NCBI RefSeq assembly: GCF_900101165.1
Contig: NZ_FNFK01000004.1
Span: 1-64,000, forward strand
Direction of reading: 5' to 3'
DNA length: 64,000 nucleotides
Origin: Alkalibacterium thalassium
GTDB taxonomy: Bacteria > Bacillota > Bacilli > Lactobacillales > Carnobacteriaceae_A
Shown: positions 41,301 to 48,120 of the stretch, piece after piece
Layout: every line of letters starts with the position of its first letter
How positions within the stretch are numbered: the stretch's first letter is position 1
Notes under the pieces: model-generated
What the model saw: the letters and a program-made list of their open reading frames with translations, nothing else
Told to the model about the DNA's origin: nothing
The model's database searches: none
Position numbers and translations under genes: made by a program

Positions 41301-41401
41301 GCACTCACGGAGGTGAAATCGGGAAAGACATTGGCTAACGACTGAAATAGCAGTAAAAAGACCAGTAAAGCTGAAAATAATGCAGTTGATTTTCTGTTCA
41401 T
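38333..41401 (-). CDS. Cell-surface alpha-amylase/pullulanase-like GH13 enzyme with CBM41-type domains
   Basis: 1022 residues. Signal peptide ending near residue 35 (VSA-ET). Two beta-rich modules of the pullulanase-associated (CBM41) kind at about 40-145 and 150-245 (MLRVHLETDE...LWMWGD, LRIHYLND...VWFWGD). A short immunoglobulin-like spacer, then a GH13 catalytic domain at about 360-830: region I MVDVVLNHPGYG, region II YRVDTVKHV, region III LIGESWG, region IV FLGSHDEAG. A 110-residue Asp/Glu/Ser-rich tail leads to LPSTA, a membrane helix and a KKKNK tail, a sortase-type anchor. It would release maltodextrins outside the cell for MalEFG. Precise linkage specificity is not certain. Confidence 0.88.
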   Translation of the reverse strand: MNRKSTALFSALLVFLLLFQSLANVFPDFTSVSAETERMLRVHLETDEIDNDLSLWMWGDVLTKSEDVSSWPSGSSFSESDQTDFGYYQDIAIQADAEEIGLIPVFGDGTRYIEEDIIITLFPEVEEVWIRADGSVYYYVPVDFETPALRIHYLNDAVNYEDYGVWFWGDAPNQPSEWPNDAIPFSNNQVGPHGAYIDLPVNESAQSVGFLVVNLSDGEDKLTEDLRFASFDTMNQVFVTADDPTQAFTNPFYRSDEEDGPEESEGVEDIRVSASVSRAFSYNEHGLLDVTIDNQSDLEVSRISADVSSIGGPSDLVISPELNRVTLSADHTIQPGTYPITVNVWDENNGRYTAQTDVTISERNKAEGERDWDEEIIYFMLTDRFADGDPTNNDPYGLNYENADNPRGTYQGGDFKGVTENLDYLDELGVSTIWITPIVENVAYDVSYADPDNGSYYAYHGYWAKDFEELNPHLGTLAEFHELIDRAAERDISIMVDVVLNHPGYGMHPNDGVENPPAGYPTDEDRARFDGMIRETGGSNDLTMELAGLPDFITEDHEVREQLVEWQADWITKSTTPNGNAISSYRVDTVKHVDDTTWQHFKNELVERDPAFKLIGESWGANYRNDHGYLNTGTMDSLLDFSFKDYARNFVRGNLTAANDILIERNNALTSDATLGQFLGSHDEAGFLYALGGDEGQLKLAASLQMTAKGQPVIYYGEELGQSGPNNWPVYDNRYDFGWDLIEGNHILTHYQKVIGFRNEFSELLSRGTRETFLTSEDEDWMIVERALEDESVFLAFNTSEEEQLISVGVDSSDVIVMDHYSDSQYSAEETGDSQIITFTLPAMADGGTALLTVDNGSLIAEEIETPDDSEEPVEETEDDEEATDPGNGEQPDGESGPGTDQESDGDDPVSGGEEIADSERDAEGDGQSADHTDSSENPGAGQDSEDSTADSDQGHSDGPLDDPNGEETTESEGDSSKSQTGDRNGERLPSTATMLWTVGAVGLVSLLTGVAVRQIKKKNKT

Positions 41402-41424
41402 TTACTCAGGCTCCTCTTCTTTTT

Positions 41425-41439
41425 GGTTAACGCTTTCAA
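41425..41439 (-). promoter_or_regulatory. Catabolite-responsive element (cre) upstream of the amylase
   Basis: The minus strand reads TTGAAAGCGTTAACC, which fits the cre consensus at 13 of 14 positions. It lies between the malG terminator and the amylase start, about 25 bases from the ATG, so CcpA would repress the amylase specifically. Confidence 0.75.
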
Positions 41440-41447
41440 TTTTGAGC

Positions 41448-41483
41448 AAAAAAGACTCCCCCATACGGAAGGCGTAAGGAGAG
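41448..41483 (-). terminator. Terminator of malEFG
   Basis: On the minus strand CTCTCC-T-TACG, a CCTTC loop, then CGTA-T-GGGGGAG, followed by TTTTTT. It separates the transporter operon from the amylase gene. Confidence 0.8.
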
Positions 41484-41494
41484 CTTTAGTTGTA

Positions 41495-42373
41495 TTACCC
41501 TTTGGTGGCACCGGCGGCAAGACCTGAAATAAGGTACTTCTGCAGCAGCAGGTAAACTGTGGCGATCGGAATAGCGATCAGTACCGCTCCGGCAGCGAAT
41601 CGGCTGAAGTTATTGGAGAACTGGGCGTTGACAAAGTTGTACAGACCCAGAGCCAATGTGAAATTTTCAGGGCTTCTCAACACGATACGAGGCAGGATAA
41701 AGTCCATGAATGGGGCCATGAAGTTGAACAGGGCCACCACAGATAAAATAGGTTTTGCCAGCGGCAGCAGAATCTGGAAAAAGATTCTGAAGTGTCCGGC
41801 ACCATCCATTTTAGCGGATTCATCCAGCGATTTAGGCAGGGTATCCAGGTAACCTTTGACTAAAAAGGCATTCATCGGAATGTTTCCTCCGATGTAAATC
41901 AGGATCAGTCCCCATAGGTTGTCAATAAGGCCAATCGTGTTCAGCAGGATGAATAAAGCCACCATTGCCATCAGAACTGGAAACATCTGAAGCAGAAGGA
42001 AGGCATATAAGCCGTACGTGCGTCCTCTGAAACGGTAACGCGAAAATGCATAGGCTGTAAAGCTGACCAGCAGCGTCGTTACTACCGTTACGATTGTGGA
42101 AACGAACAAGGTGTTCCGATACCACTGCAGGTAGTCACTTCTTGGATTGGTAAAAAGCCAGACGTAATTGTCCAGAGACCAGTTTGCCGGAGAAAGGGAC
42201 GCTGTAAATAAGTTAGATGTCGTGTTCATTGAAATGGCAAAGGCCCAGAATAGCGGATAGAAAATGATCAGGAACATGACGGCCAGAATCAGATAAATCA
42301 TAGCGACTTCAAGCTTGCTTTTCTGCTTGCGCGTGAACTGTCTCTTCTGCATGCGTTCGAAGATTTTACTCAT
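41495..42373 (-). CDS. malG: Maltodextrin ABC transporter permease MalG
   Basis: 292 residues with six membrane spans, MalFG-like. The EAA motif region YLDTLPKSLDESAKMDGAGHF is characteristic for binding to the ATPase. Start ATG overlaps the malF stop by one base (TAATG). The N terminus is basic (QKRQFTRKQKSK). No ATPase (MsmX/MsmK type) is encoded nearby; in Gram-positives one shared ATPase often serves several sugar importers. Confidence 0.93.
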   Translation of the reverse strand: MSKIFERMQKRQFTRKQKSKLEVAMIYLILAVMFLIIFYPLFWAFAISMNTTSNLFTASLSPANWSLDNYVWLFTNPRSDYLQWYRNTLFVSTIVTVVTTLLVSFTAYAFSRYRFRGRTYGLYAFLLLQMFPVLMAMVALFILLNTIGLIDNLWGLILIYIGGNIPMNAFLVKGYLDTLPKSLDESAKMDGAGHFRIFFQILLPLAKPILSVVALFNFMAPFMDFILPRIVLRSPENFTLALGLYNFVNAQFSNNFSRFAAGAVLIAIPIATVYLLLQKYLISGLAAGATKG

Positions 42374-43689
42374 TAATAGTTCCCCTCCTCTTTAAATGAT
42401 CGTGAACGACGGAACTGGAAGAAAGCGAAGGTCGCCACGATCAGTCCGAGAATCAGTGAAATTGCTGCAGCCATACTGAACTGAGAGTTGTTGAATGTCA
42501 GCCCGTAAACCCATGAGATTAGGATATCGGTACCGCCGGCATTCTGTCCGCGCACAGCTGGTCCCCCTTCATTGAAGAGATAGATAATGTTGAAGTTGTT
42601 GAAGTTGAATGTGTACTGCGTCAGCAGGATCGGCCCTGTGGCAAACATCAAATGCGGGAAAGTGATTTCCTTGAATTTTTGCCAGCGTGTTGCTCCGTCC
42701 ATATCCGCTGCTTCATACCAGTCATCCGAAATTCCTTTAAGCACACCGGAAAACAGCGCGTAAACATACGGGAAGCCAAGCCATACCTGGATCATGATGA
42801 TCGCTATACGGCTCCACATGACGTTAGACATCCACGGGATAGTCGTATTGAACAGTGGCTGAATGATATCTGTGTTTATTGCTCCAAAATTGTCATTGAA
42901 TAATGCTGAGAAAATAATGATCGTCACGAATCCTGGAACAGCCCACGGTAAGATCAGGATCGTCCGGATGATACGTGTGCCTTTCAGTCGCTTGTCATTT
43001 GTCAGGATGGCCAGGAACATAGCCAGTCCGATAGACAAGGTCGTTGCTACGAATGTCCAAGTCAGTGTCCATGACAGAACGCTGAAGAAAGTGGTGCGCC
43101 ATTCCGCGATGGTCACCAGTCTGACAAAGTTTTCGAAGCCGACCCACTGCAGAATGTTTCTAGGCGGGGCATTATACAAATTGTAGTTTGTAAAAGCCAT
43201 GAAAGCCATGAAGAGCAGCGGCAGGATGACCACGAAGATCAGCAGAATGAATCCTGGGCCGATCAGAACATAAGGAAAACCGGCATCCCATGAATTCCTG
43301 AAGTTCTCCATAACGCCTCCTGGACGCCATCCGTCTCTGATTTTCTGCGCTTCTTTTTTTGCATCCTGAAGGTTGAACGTATAAAACACACCGTAGAACA
43401 CAGTGAATATGATAGCTAAAATTCCTTCAATCAGGAACACACGTGAATCGTCCACTCGTGGTTCAGTTCCCAGGGTAATCAGCCCCTGTAATCCGGAAGC
43501 AATAAAGTCAAACATCATTACAGTAAAAGCTGCAAACAGGATGAATATCAGTGCACCTTTTAATCGTCGTTTATTATAAATCTGACCCATTCCTGGAATA
43601 ACGGACAGCAGCATAGCTTTTTTAGGGCTATGGTCCAGATCCGCATTTACGGGACGTTTGTTTTTTTGATTTTTTTTGTCAGTAGGCAT
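42373..43689 (-). CDS. malF: Maltodextrin ABC transporter permease MalF
   Basis: 438 residues; start at the ATG 43689 after AAGGAGAGAG, preferred over an in-frame ATG 24 codons earlier with no ribosome-binding site. About eight membrane spans with an extra N-terminal part, as in Gram-positive MalF. The EAA motif region DDWYEAADMDGATRWQKFKE fits family carbohydrate transporters. Works with MalG and MalE; the ATPase is outside the window. Confidence 0.92.
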   Translation of the reverse strand: MPTDKKNQKNKRPVNADLDHSPKKAMLLSVIPGMGQIYNKRRLKGALIFILFAAFTVMMFDFIASGLQGLITLGTEPRVDDSRVFLIEGILAIIFTVFYGVFYTFNLQDAKKEAQKIRDGWRPGGVMENFRNSWDAGFPYVLIGPGFILLIFVVILPLLFMAFMAFTNYNLYNAPPRNILQWVGFENFVRLVTIAEWRTTFFSVLSWTLTWTFVATTLSIGLAMFLAILTNDKRLKGTRIIRTILILPWAVPGFVTIIIFSALFNDNFGAINTDIIQPLFNTTIPWMSNVMWSRIAIIMIQVWLGFPYVYALFSGVLKGISDDWYEAADMDGATRWQKFKEITFPHLMFATGPILLTQYTFNFNNFNIIYLFNEGGPAVRGQNAGGTDILISWVYGLTFNNSQFSMAAAISLILGLIVATFAFFQFRRSRSFKEEGNY

Positions 43690-43790
43690 AATCTCTCTCC
43701 TTCTATCAGCCCAATATTTAAAAGAGACTTTGCTGCCTTTAAAGCATCGCTCTCTATGCATTCATTACTTCAAAGAACTAATACGAACAA

Positions 43791-43822
43791 GGAGATTGAG
43801 TCATCACATCTGCTCAATCTCC
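43791..43822 (-). terminator. Stem-loop between malE and malF
   Basis: GGAGATTGAG (43791-43800) and CTCAATCTCC (43813-43822) form a perfect 10-bp stem with a 12-base loop, 40 bases after the malE stop. A weak T tract follows. It probably protects the malE end of the mRNA or causes partial termination, giving more binding protein than permease. Confidence 0.7.
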
Positions 43823-43862
43823 CCTGTTCAAATTAGTTTGATTTCACACTATATTGGGTGCC

Positions 43863-45167
43863 TTATTGTCCCATCATTGAAATGTTGGCTTCAATATTTG
43901 CAACAGCTTCGTCCAGTACTTCCTGTACATCGTACCCTTGCTGTACGAACTGCAGCGCGTCTCCCATTGGCTCCCAAACCTGAGACATTTCAGGAATATT
44001 TGGCATTGGGTGAGCGTTCTGAGTCTGTGCGAAGATTGGTGCCATGAATTCATCGTCGATTTCTACAGCTGTGTGAGCAGGCAGTTCACCGGCAACTTCA
44101 AAGTAAGTAGTTGAGCTTTCTTCGTTGGTGATGAATAGAGCCAGTTCAGTTGCCCAGTACTCATGGTCTGTGTAGTAGTTGACTAACCAACCTTTGTTTC
44201 CTGAGAAGGAGTTCAATGGCTCTCCGTCTTGAGTCGGCAGCTCTACGACTTGCAGGTTTTCACCGATTGCATCACGGTAGTCAGGAATTGCCCATGGGCC
44301 GTTGACGACCATACCAAGCTGTCCATCCATGAACAAGCTGTCCGCTACTTCAAGGTCAGTTCCTGGAGGCATAAGCCCTTCGTCGAACCATGACTGAATC
44401 ATTTCTACAGCTGAGACTGCTTCAGGTGTGTTTAGACCGATATCGGTTGGATCATAGACGCCGTCTTCATCTTGACCGAAGATGTATCCTCCGTCAGCTG
44501 TGATGAACGGATATGTGAAGTACAGGTCTCCTGCATTCATCATGAAGCCGTGCTGGCCGTCTCCAGTCAGATCACGCGCAATGTCCATCAGTTCATCCAT
44601 TGTTTCAGGTGCTTCAGGTACTAGCTCATTGTTGACGAATAGAGCATATGTTTCAACGACTGCTGGGATTCCGAACTGGATTCCCTCGAAGCTGAATGAC
44701 TGAACCGCTTCTTCGTTGTACTCTCCAAGGCGTTCAAGCTGATCATCTGTCAGATCAAGCTCAGCTGCCAGACCCTGCAGGTAAATATCTCCCATACGGT
44801 CATGCGGCTGGAAGAAAAGATCCGGTCCTTGTCCGGCAGGTCCATCCAAGCTCATGCCTTCAAGCTGCTCAAGCATTTCGTAAGGTGTGATCTGTACATC
44901 GATACCGTACTCTTCAGTAAAGCGCGCTGTAATTTCTTCATAAGCATCCAGCTGCTGTTCTTCATTATTAACCCACATGTGAAGAGATTCAGGCTTTTCA
45001 GGTACATCTTCGTTTGTAGCTTCTTCAGTCGTGTCAGGATCGGTGCCCGTGTCTCCCGTGTCTCCCGTATCTCCCGCATCTCCCGCGTCACCATCTCCAC
45101 ATGCAGCTAATAGACCAGCAGTTGAAAGCAGTAACATTCCTTTGTATAACAATTTAGAATCGATCAT
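43863..45167 (-). CDS. malE: Maltodextrin-binding lipoprotein
   Basis: 434 residues. Lipoprotein signal with lipobox LLAAC, followed by a low-complexity Asp/Gly/Thr tract (repeats of DAG and DTG), then a type I extracellular sugar-binding fold (LHMWVNNEEQQLDAYEEI; GPDLFFQPHDRMGD; LGMVVNGPWAIPDYR). It captures maltodextrins for MalFG. The linker repeats could vary in length by slippage. Preceded by a promoter with two palindromes. Confidence 0.92.
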   Translation of the reverse strand: MIDSKLLYKGMLLLSTAGLLAACGDGDAGDAGDTGDTGDTGTDPDTTEEATNEDVPEKPESLHMWVNNEEQQLDAYEEITARFTEEYGIDVQITPYEMLEQLEGMSLDGPAGQGPDLFFQPHDRMGDIYLQGLAAELDLTDDQLERLGEYNEEAVQSFSFEGIQFGIPAVVETYALFVNNELVPEAPETMDELMDIARDLTGDGQHGFMMNAGDLYFTYPFITADGGYIFGQDEDGVYDPTDIGLNTPEAVSAVEMIQSWFDEGLMPPGTDLEVADSLFMDGQLGMVVNGPWAIPDYRDAIGENLQVVELPTQDGEPLNSFSGNKGWLVNYYTDHEYWATELALFITNEESSTTYFEVAGELPAHTAVEIDDEFMAPIFAQTQNAHPMPNIPEMSQVWEPMGDALQFVQQGYDVQEVLDEAVANIEANISMMGQ

Positions 45168-45283
45168 TTTTTGTTCCTCCTATTTTTTTCAGTCTTCATT
45201 AGACACATTACGTGTCACTTTTCATTGCCGACTTGTCCGTAAACAGGAGGTACCATCCCATTCACGAAACCGCTTGAAAAACT

Positions 45284-45359
45284 TTTGTAAGTGATTACAA
45301 ATTAACTATATAAGGTTTTTACAATTATTTCAATTGTTTTTTCAATGTTACCGGTATCA
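45284..45359 (-). promoter_or_regulatory. malE promoter with two operators
   Basis: Minus-strand -35 TTGAAA (45328-45333), 17 bp, -10 TATAGT (45305-45310). Twelve bp upstream of the -35 is TGTTACCGGTATCA (45346-45359), the shared LacI-type operator. A second, perfect palindrome TTTGTAA-GTGA-TTACAAA (45284-45301) covers the expected start site. The 400-base gap to the next gene contains otherwise only a terminator. Confidence 0.75.
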
Positions 45360-45510
45360 GGAATCACGTCACATCCCTGTAGTTAAATACTGCTGGCGTC
45401 CTCTCATTTTTAACCATTAATATGAGTGTATAATGCACAACCTCTGTTCCATGATTTCCCGTTATTATCGTTTCGGTGTAACTGATTATAAATCGTATTT
45501 TTTCTGCAGA

Positions 45511-45565
45511 CAAAAAGGCATACGCCCTTTTCCGGTTAAGATCCCGGTTAAAAAGACGTATGCCT
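45511..45565 (-). terminator. Terminator of the pgmB-dexB unit
   Basis: AGGCATACG (45516-45524) pairs with CGTATGCCT (45557-45565), with a further CTTTT/AAAAG stem inside, followed by TTTTTGTC on the minus strand. Confidence 0.88.
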
Positions 45566-45573
45566 GTCATAAA

Positions 45574-47205
45574 TTAGCTTGTTTCCCATGCTCTCACCGC
45601 TACCGCTTCGTAAGGGTTCAGATCCACTGATTTCCAGTCAACAGCTGACCTGTTGTAATTGGTTGCCATCACATCATACTCATTTGGCATGTCGTCCAGA
45701 CTGACCTGCTGTTTTTCGTCGCTGATATTAGCCACAACGACCCATCTTTCACCTTGGTACCGACGCTCGTAGGCAAAGACCGTCGGGTGGTCAGGTAACA
45801 AGAGTGTATAGTCTCCCCAGACGATTGCGGGATGATCTTTTCTCAACTGAATCAGCTGCTTATATGTATGGAACACTGATTCTTTGTCTGATACGGCTTG
45901 CTCAACATTGATGCTTGTATAATTCGGCTGAACAGCGAGCCATGGTTCGCCTGTCGTAAATCCGGCATGCTCTGAACTGTCCCACTGTACAGGTGTCCGA
46001 GCATTGTCGCGCCCTTTGACGTTGATGGCATTCAGAATCTCTTCTTTTGAGTAGCCTTGCTCCAACCGTTCATGGTACATATTCCGACTTTCAATGTCGT
46101 CCACTTCATCGATTGAACTAATGAAACGGTTGGTCATGCCGATTTCTTCCCCCTGATAAATATAAGGGGTCCCCTTCATCAGGTGCAGAAGTATCGCAAA
46201 GCATTTCGCACTTTCGACACGATAGGTATCATCATTCCCCCATCTTGAAACGACACGCGGAGTATCGTGGTTATTCCAGAACAGACTGTTCCATCCATCT
46301 TCTTTAAAGGCAACCTGCCACTTGCTCAAGACTTGCTTCCATTCGACCAGGTCCAGTTCTTTCAGATCCCATTTCGACTTGCCGGGCTGTTCGTCAAGCA
46401 TCATGTGTTCAAACTGAAAAACCATGGACAGCTCGTTGCGCTTAGGGTCTGAATACAGTTTAGCCGACTCAGGGGTCGCACTCCATGTCTCACCGACTGT
46501 CATCACATCACGTCCCTTTAGCGTGTGCTCATGCATTTCTTTCAAGTAATCATGCAACTTCGGTCCATTTGCGGTCAATTTTTCATCCGGCATTTTGCCG
46601 ATCAGATCGATGACATCCATACGGAAGCCGCCTATCCCTTTGTCTAGCCAGAAGTTCATCATCTTATAGACATCCTGACGCATCCGCTCATTCTCCCAGT
46701 TCAGGTCCGGCTGCTTCCTGCTGAATAGATGCAGGTAATACTGTCCACTTTTTTCATCAAGTGTCCAGGCTGATCCGCTGAAAGCAGAAGTCAGATCGTT
46801 TGGTGCCTGCCCATCTACAGGGTCGCGCCAGATATAGTAATCTCTGTAGGCATTATCCTCACTCTTTCTGGCCTCGACAAACCAGTTGTGCTCGTCACTC
46901 GTATGATTGACGACCAGATCCATCACGATTCGGATGCCTCGTTTCTGCCCTTCTGCGATCAGTTCATCCATATTTTCCATCGTACCGAACTCGGGATGAA
47001 TAACCTCGTAATCACTGATGTCATACCCATTGTCGTCATTCGGAGACGCATAGACCGGACTCAGCCAGATCGCATCGATCCCAAGCTCTTTTAAGTAGTC
47101 CAGCCGGCTGGTAATGCCTGGGATATCCCCAATCCCATCTCCATTGCTGTCCTGAAAACTGCGCGGATAGATCTGATAGACTACCGCATTCTGCCACCAC
47201 TTCAT
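45574..47205 (-). CDS. Glucan 1,6-alpha-glucosidase-like enzyme (DexB type, GH13)
   Basis: 543 residues, close to the length of streptococcal DexB (about 536). Removes alpha-1,6- (or alpha-1,4-) linked glucose from short oligosaccharides in the cytoplasm. Intact regions: DLVVNHTSDEHNWF, QPDLNWEN, GFRMDVIDLIG with nucleophile Asp, VGETWSA with the acid/base Glu, and WNNHDTPR. It is 11 bases downstream of pgmB. It is a paralogue of the GH13 enzyme at 36175 but belongs to a different transcription unit. Confidence 0.88.
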   Translation of the reverse strand: MKWWQNAVVYQIYPRSFQDSNGDGIGDIPGITSRLDYLKELGIDAIWLSPVYASPNDDNGYDISDYEVIHPEFGTMENMDELIAEGQKRGIRIVMDLVVNHTSDEHNWFVEARKSEDNAYRDYYIWRDPVDGQAPNDLTSAFSGSAWTLDEKSGQYYLHLFSRKQPDLNWENERMRQDVYKMMNFWLDKGIGGFRMDVIDLIGKMPDEKLTANGPKLHDYLKEMHEHTLKGRDVMTVGETWSATPESAKLYSDPKRNELSMVFQFEHMMLDEQPGKSKWDLKELDLVEWKQVLSKWQVAFKEDGWNSLFWNNHDTPRVVSRWGNDDTYRVESAKCFAILLHLMKGTPYIYQGEEIGMTNRFISSIDEVDDIESRNMYHERLEQGYSKEEILNAINVKGRDNARTPVQWDSSEHAGFTTGEPWLAVQPNYTSINVEQAVSDKESVFHTYKQLIQLRKDHPAIVWGDYTLLLPDHPTVFAYERRYQGERWVVVANISDEKQQVSLDDMPNEYDVMATNYNRSAVDWKSVDLNPYEAVAVRAWETS

Positions 47206-47216
47206 TCTTGTCCTCC

Positions 47217-47879
47217 TCAGTTCTGATTGGCCTTTTCAAGAATCGTATCCAGATCCAGGTCGGCCGTACTTTCAACTGCGTAATCCGCTTCTTTCATCGC
47301 CTCTTTAGACCCGACTCCGACAGAAAACATATGTGCGCTATTAATCGATTGTATCCCGGCTTCAGCATCTTCCAGTCCGACGCATTCTTGTGGACTGAGG
47401 TTCAGCATTTCAGCACCTCTGATGAAAATCTCCGGATCCGGTTTACCTGCTTTAAGTGACGCAGGGTCTACAATTCCGTCAAACAGATCCATGATCTCCA
47501 GCCTTTCCATAATTGCCGGTCCATTCTTGCTCGCTGAAGCCAGAACCAGCCCTAATTTTTTCTCTTTCGCTTCTTTCAATAGCGCATCAATACCCGGAAG
47601 CAGATCATCTGGTGTGATTTCCTTGATGTATGCCTTATACTCTTCATTCTTCTGCGTGGCCAATTCTTCTTTTTCAGCTTCTGTATAGGCCGTTTCTTTC
47701 CCTCCGTGCTTAAGAATCAGATCCAGAGACTCCATGCGGCTGATCCCTTTCAGCTGTTCGTTGAATTCTCTGTCAATCTCTATGCCGATTTTTTCAGCCA
47801 GACTTTTCCACGCCAGAAAATGGTATTCTGCAGTATCTGTAATGACGCCGTCTAAATCAAAAATCAAACCTTTAATCAT
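47217..47879 (-). CDS. pgmB: Beta-phosphoglucomutase
   Basis: 220 residues, HAD family. Converts beta-glucose-1-phosphate, the product of maltose phosphorylase, to glucose-6-phosphate. FDLDGVITDTAEYH holds the phosphorylated Asp and catalytic Asp; LKGISRMESLD is the substrate-binding cap region; LASASKNGPAI and VGLEDAEAGIQSI are the HAD motifs II and IV. Often directly adjoins the phosphorylase; here 240 bases, including a terminator, lie between them. Confidence 0.95.
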   Translation of the reverse strand: MIKGLIFDLDGVITDTAEYHFLAWKSLAEKIGIEIDREFNEQLKGISRMESLDLILKHGGKETAYTEAEKEELATQKNEEYKAYIKEITPDDLLPGIDALLKEAKEKKLGLVLASASKNGPAIMERLEIMDLFDGIVDPASLKAGKPDPEIFIRGAEMLNLSPQECVGLEDAEAGIQSINSAHMFSVGVGSKEAMKEADYAVESTADLDLDTILEKANQN

Positions 47880-47912
47880 GTCAATTCCTCCTGTTTGTTA
47901 TATAAATGGACT

Positions 47913-47981
47913 AGTTTTCGCCTGGCGAAAACTGGCGACCTTATGATTACACTGAAGTTAAAAGCCGTCCAGGCGGCTTTT
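47913..47981. promoter_or_regulatory. Palindrome and hairpin upstream of pgmB
   Basis: AGTTTTCGCC (47913-47922) and GGCGAAAACT (47924-47933) form a perfect palindrome around one base, 34 bases upstream of the pgmB start. Just beyond it AAAGCCG/CGGCTTT (47961-47980) forms a hairpin. The palindrome could be an operator or a 5' mRNA hairpin. No clear promoter is seen. Confidence 0.5.
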
Positions 47982-48027
47982 CTCTATTTAAAATAAGCTT
48001 TTCCTACAAAAATAGGTTTGGGAGCAA

Positions 48028-48080
48028 ACTCAGACTGATTTTTCGCCCGAGTACCGGGGTATGCAGGTACCCCTCACTAA
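48028..48080. repeat. Solitary 51-bp-repeat-like unit (D)
   Basis: ACTCA (48028-48032), 16 bases including GATTTTTCG, then GAGT (48049-48052), followed by ACCGGGG and CCCCTCACT. The spacing between ACTCA and GAGT is the same as in arrays A and B although the rest is unrelated. Confidence 0.45.
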
Positions 48081-48107
48081 AAAAGAAGGGGGAGAAGCCT
48101 CCCCCTT
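48076..48107 (-). terminator. Terminator of the neopullulanase-mapA unit
   Basis: On the minus strand AAGGGGGAG-GCTT-CTCCCCCTT (48086-48107), followed by CTTTTTT. Confidence 0.93.
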
Positions 48108-48120
48108 TACTTTACTGCAA

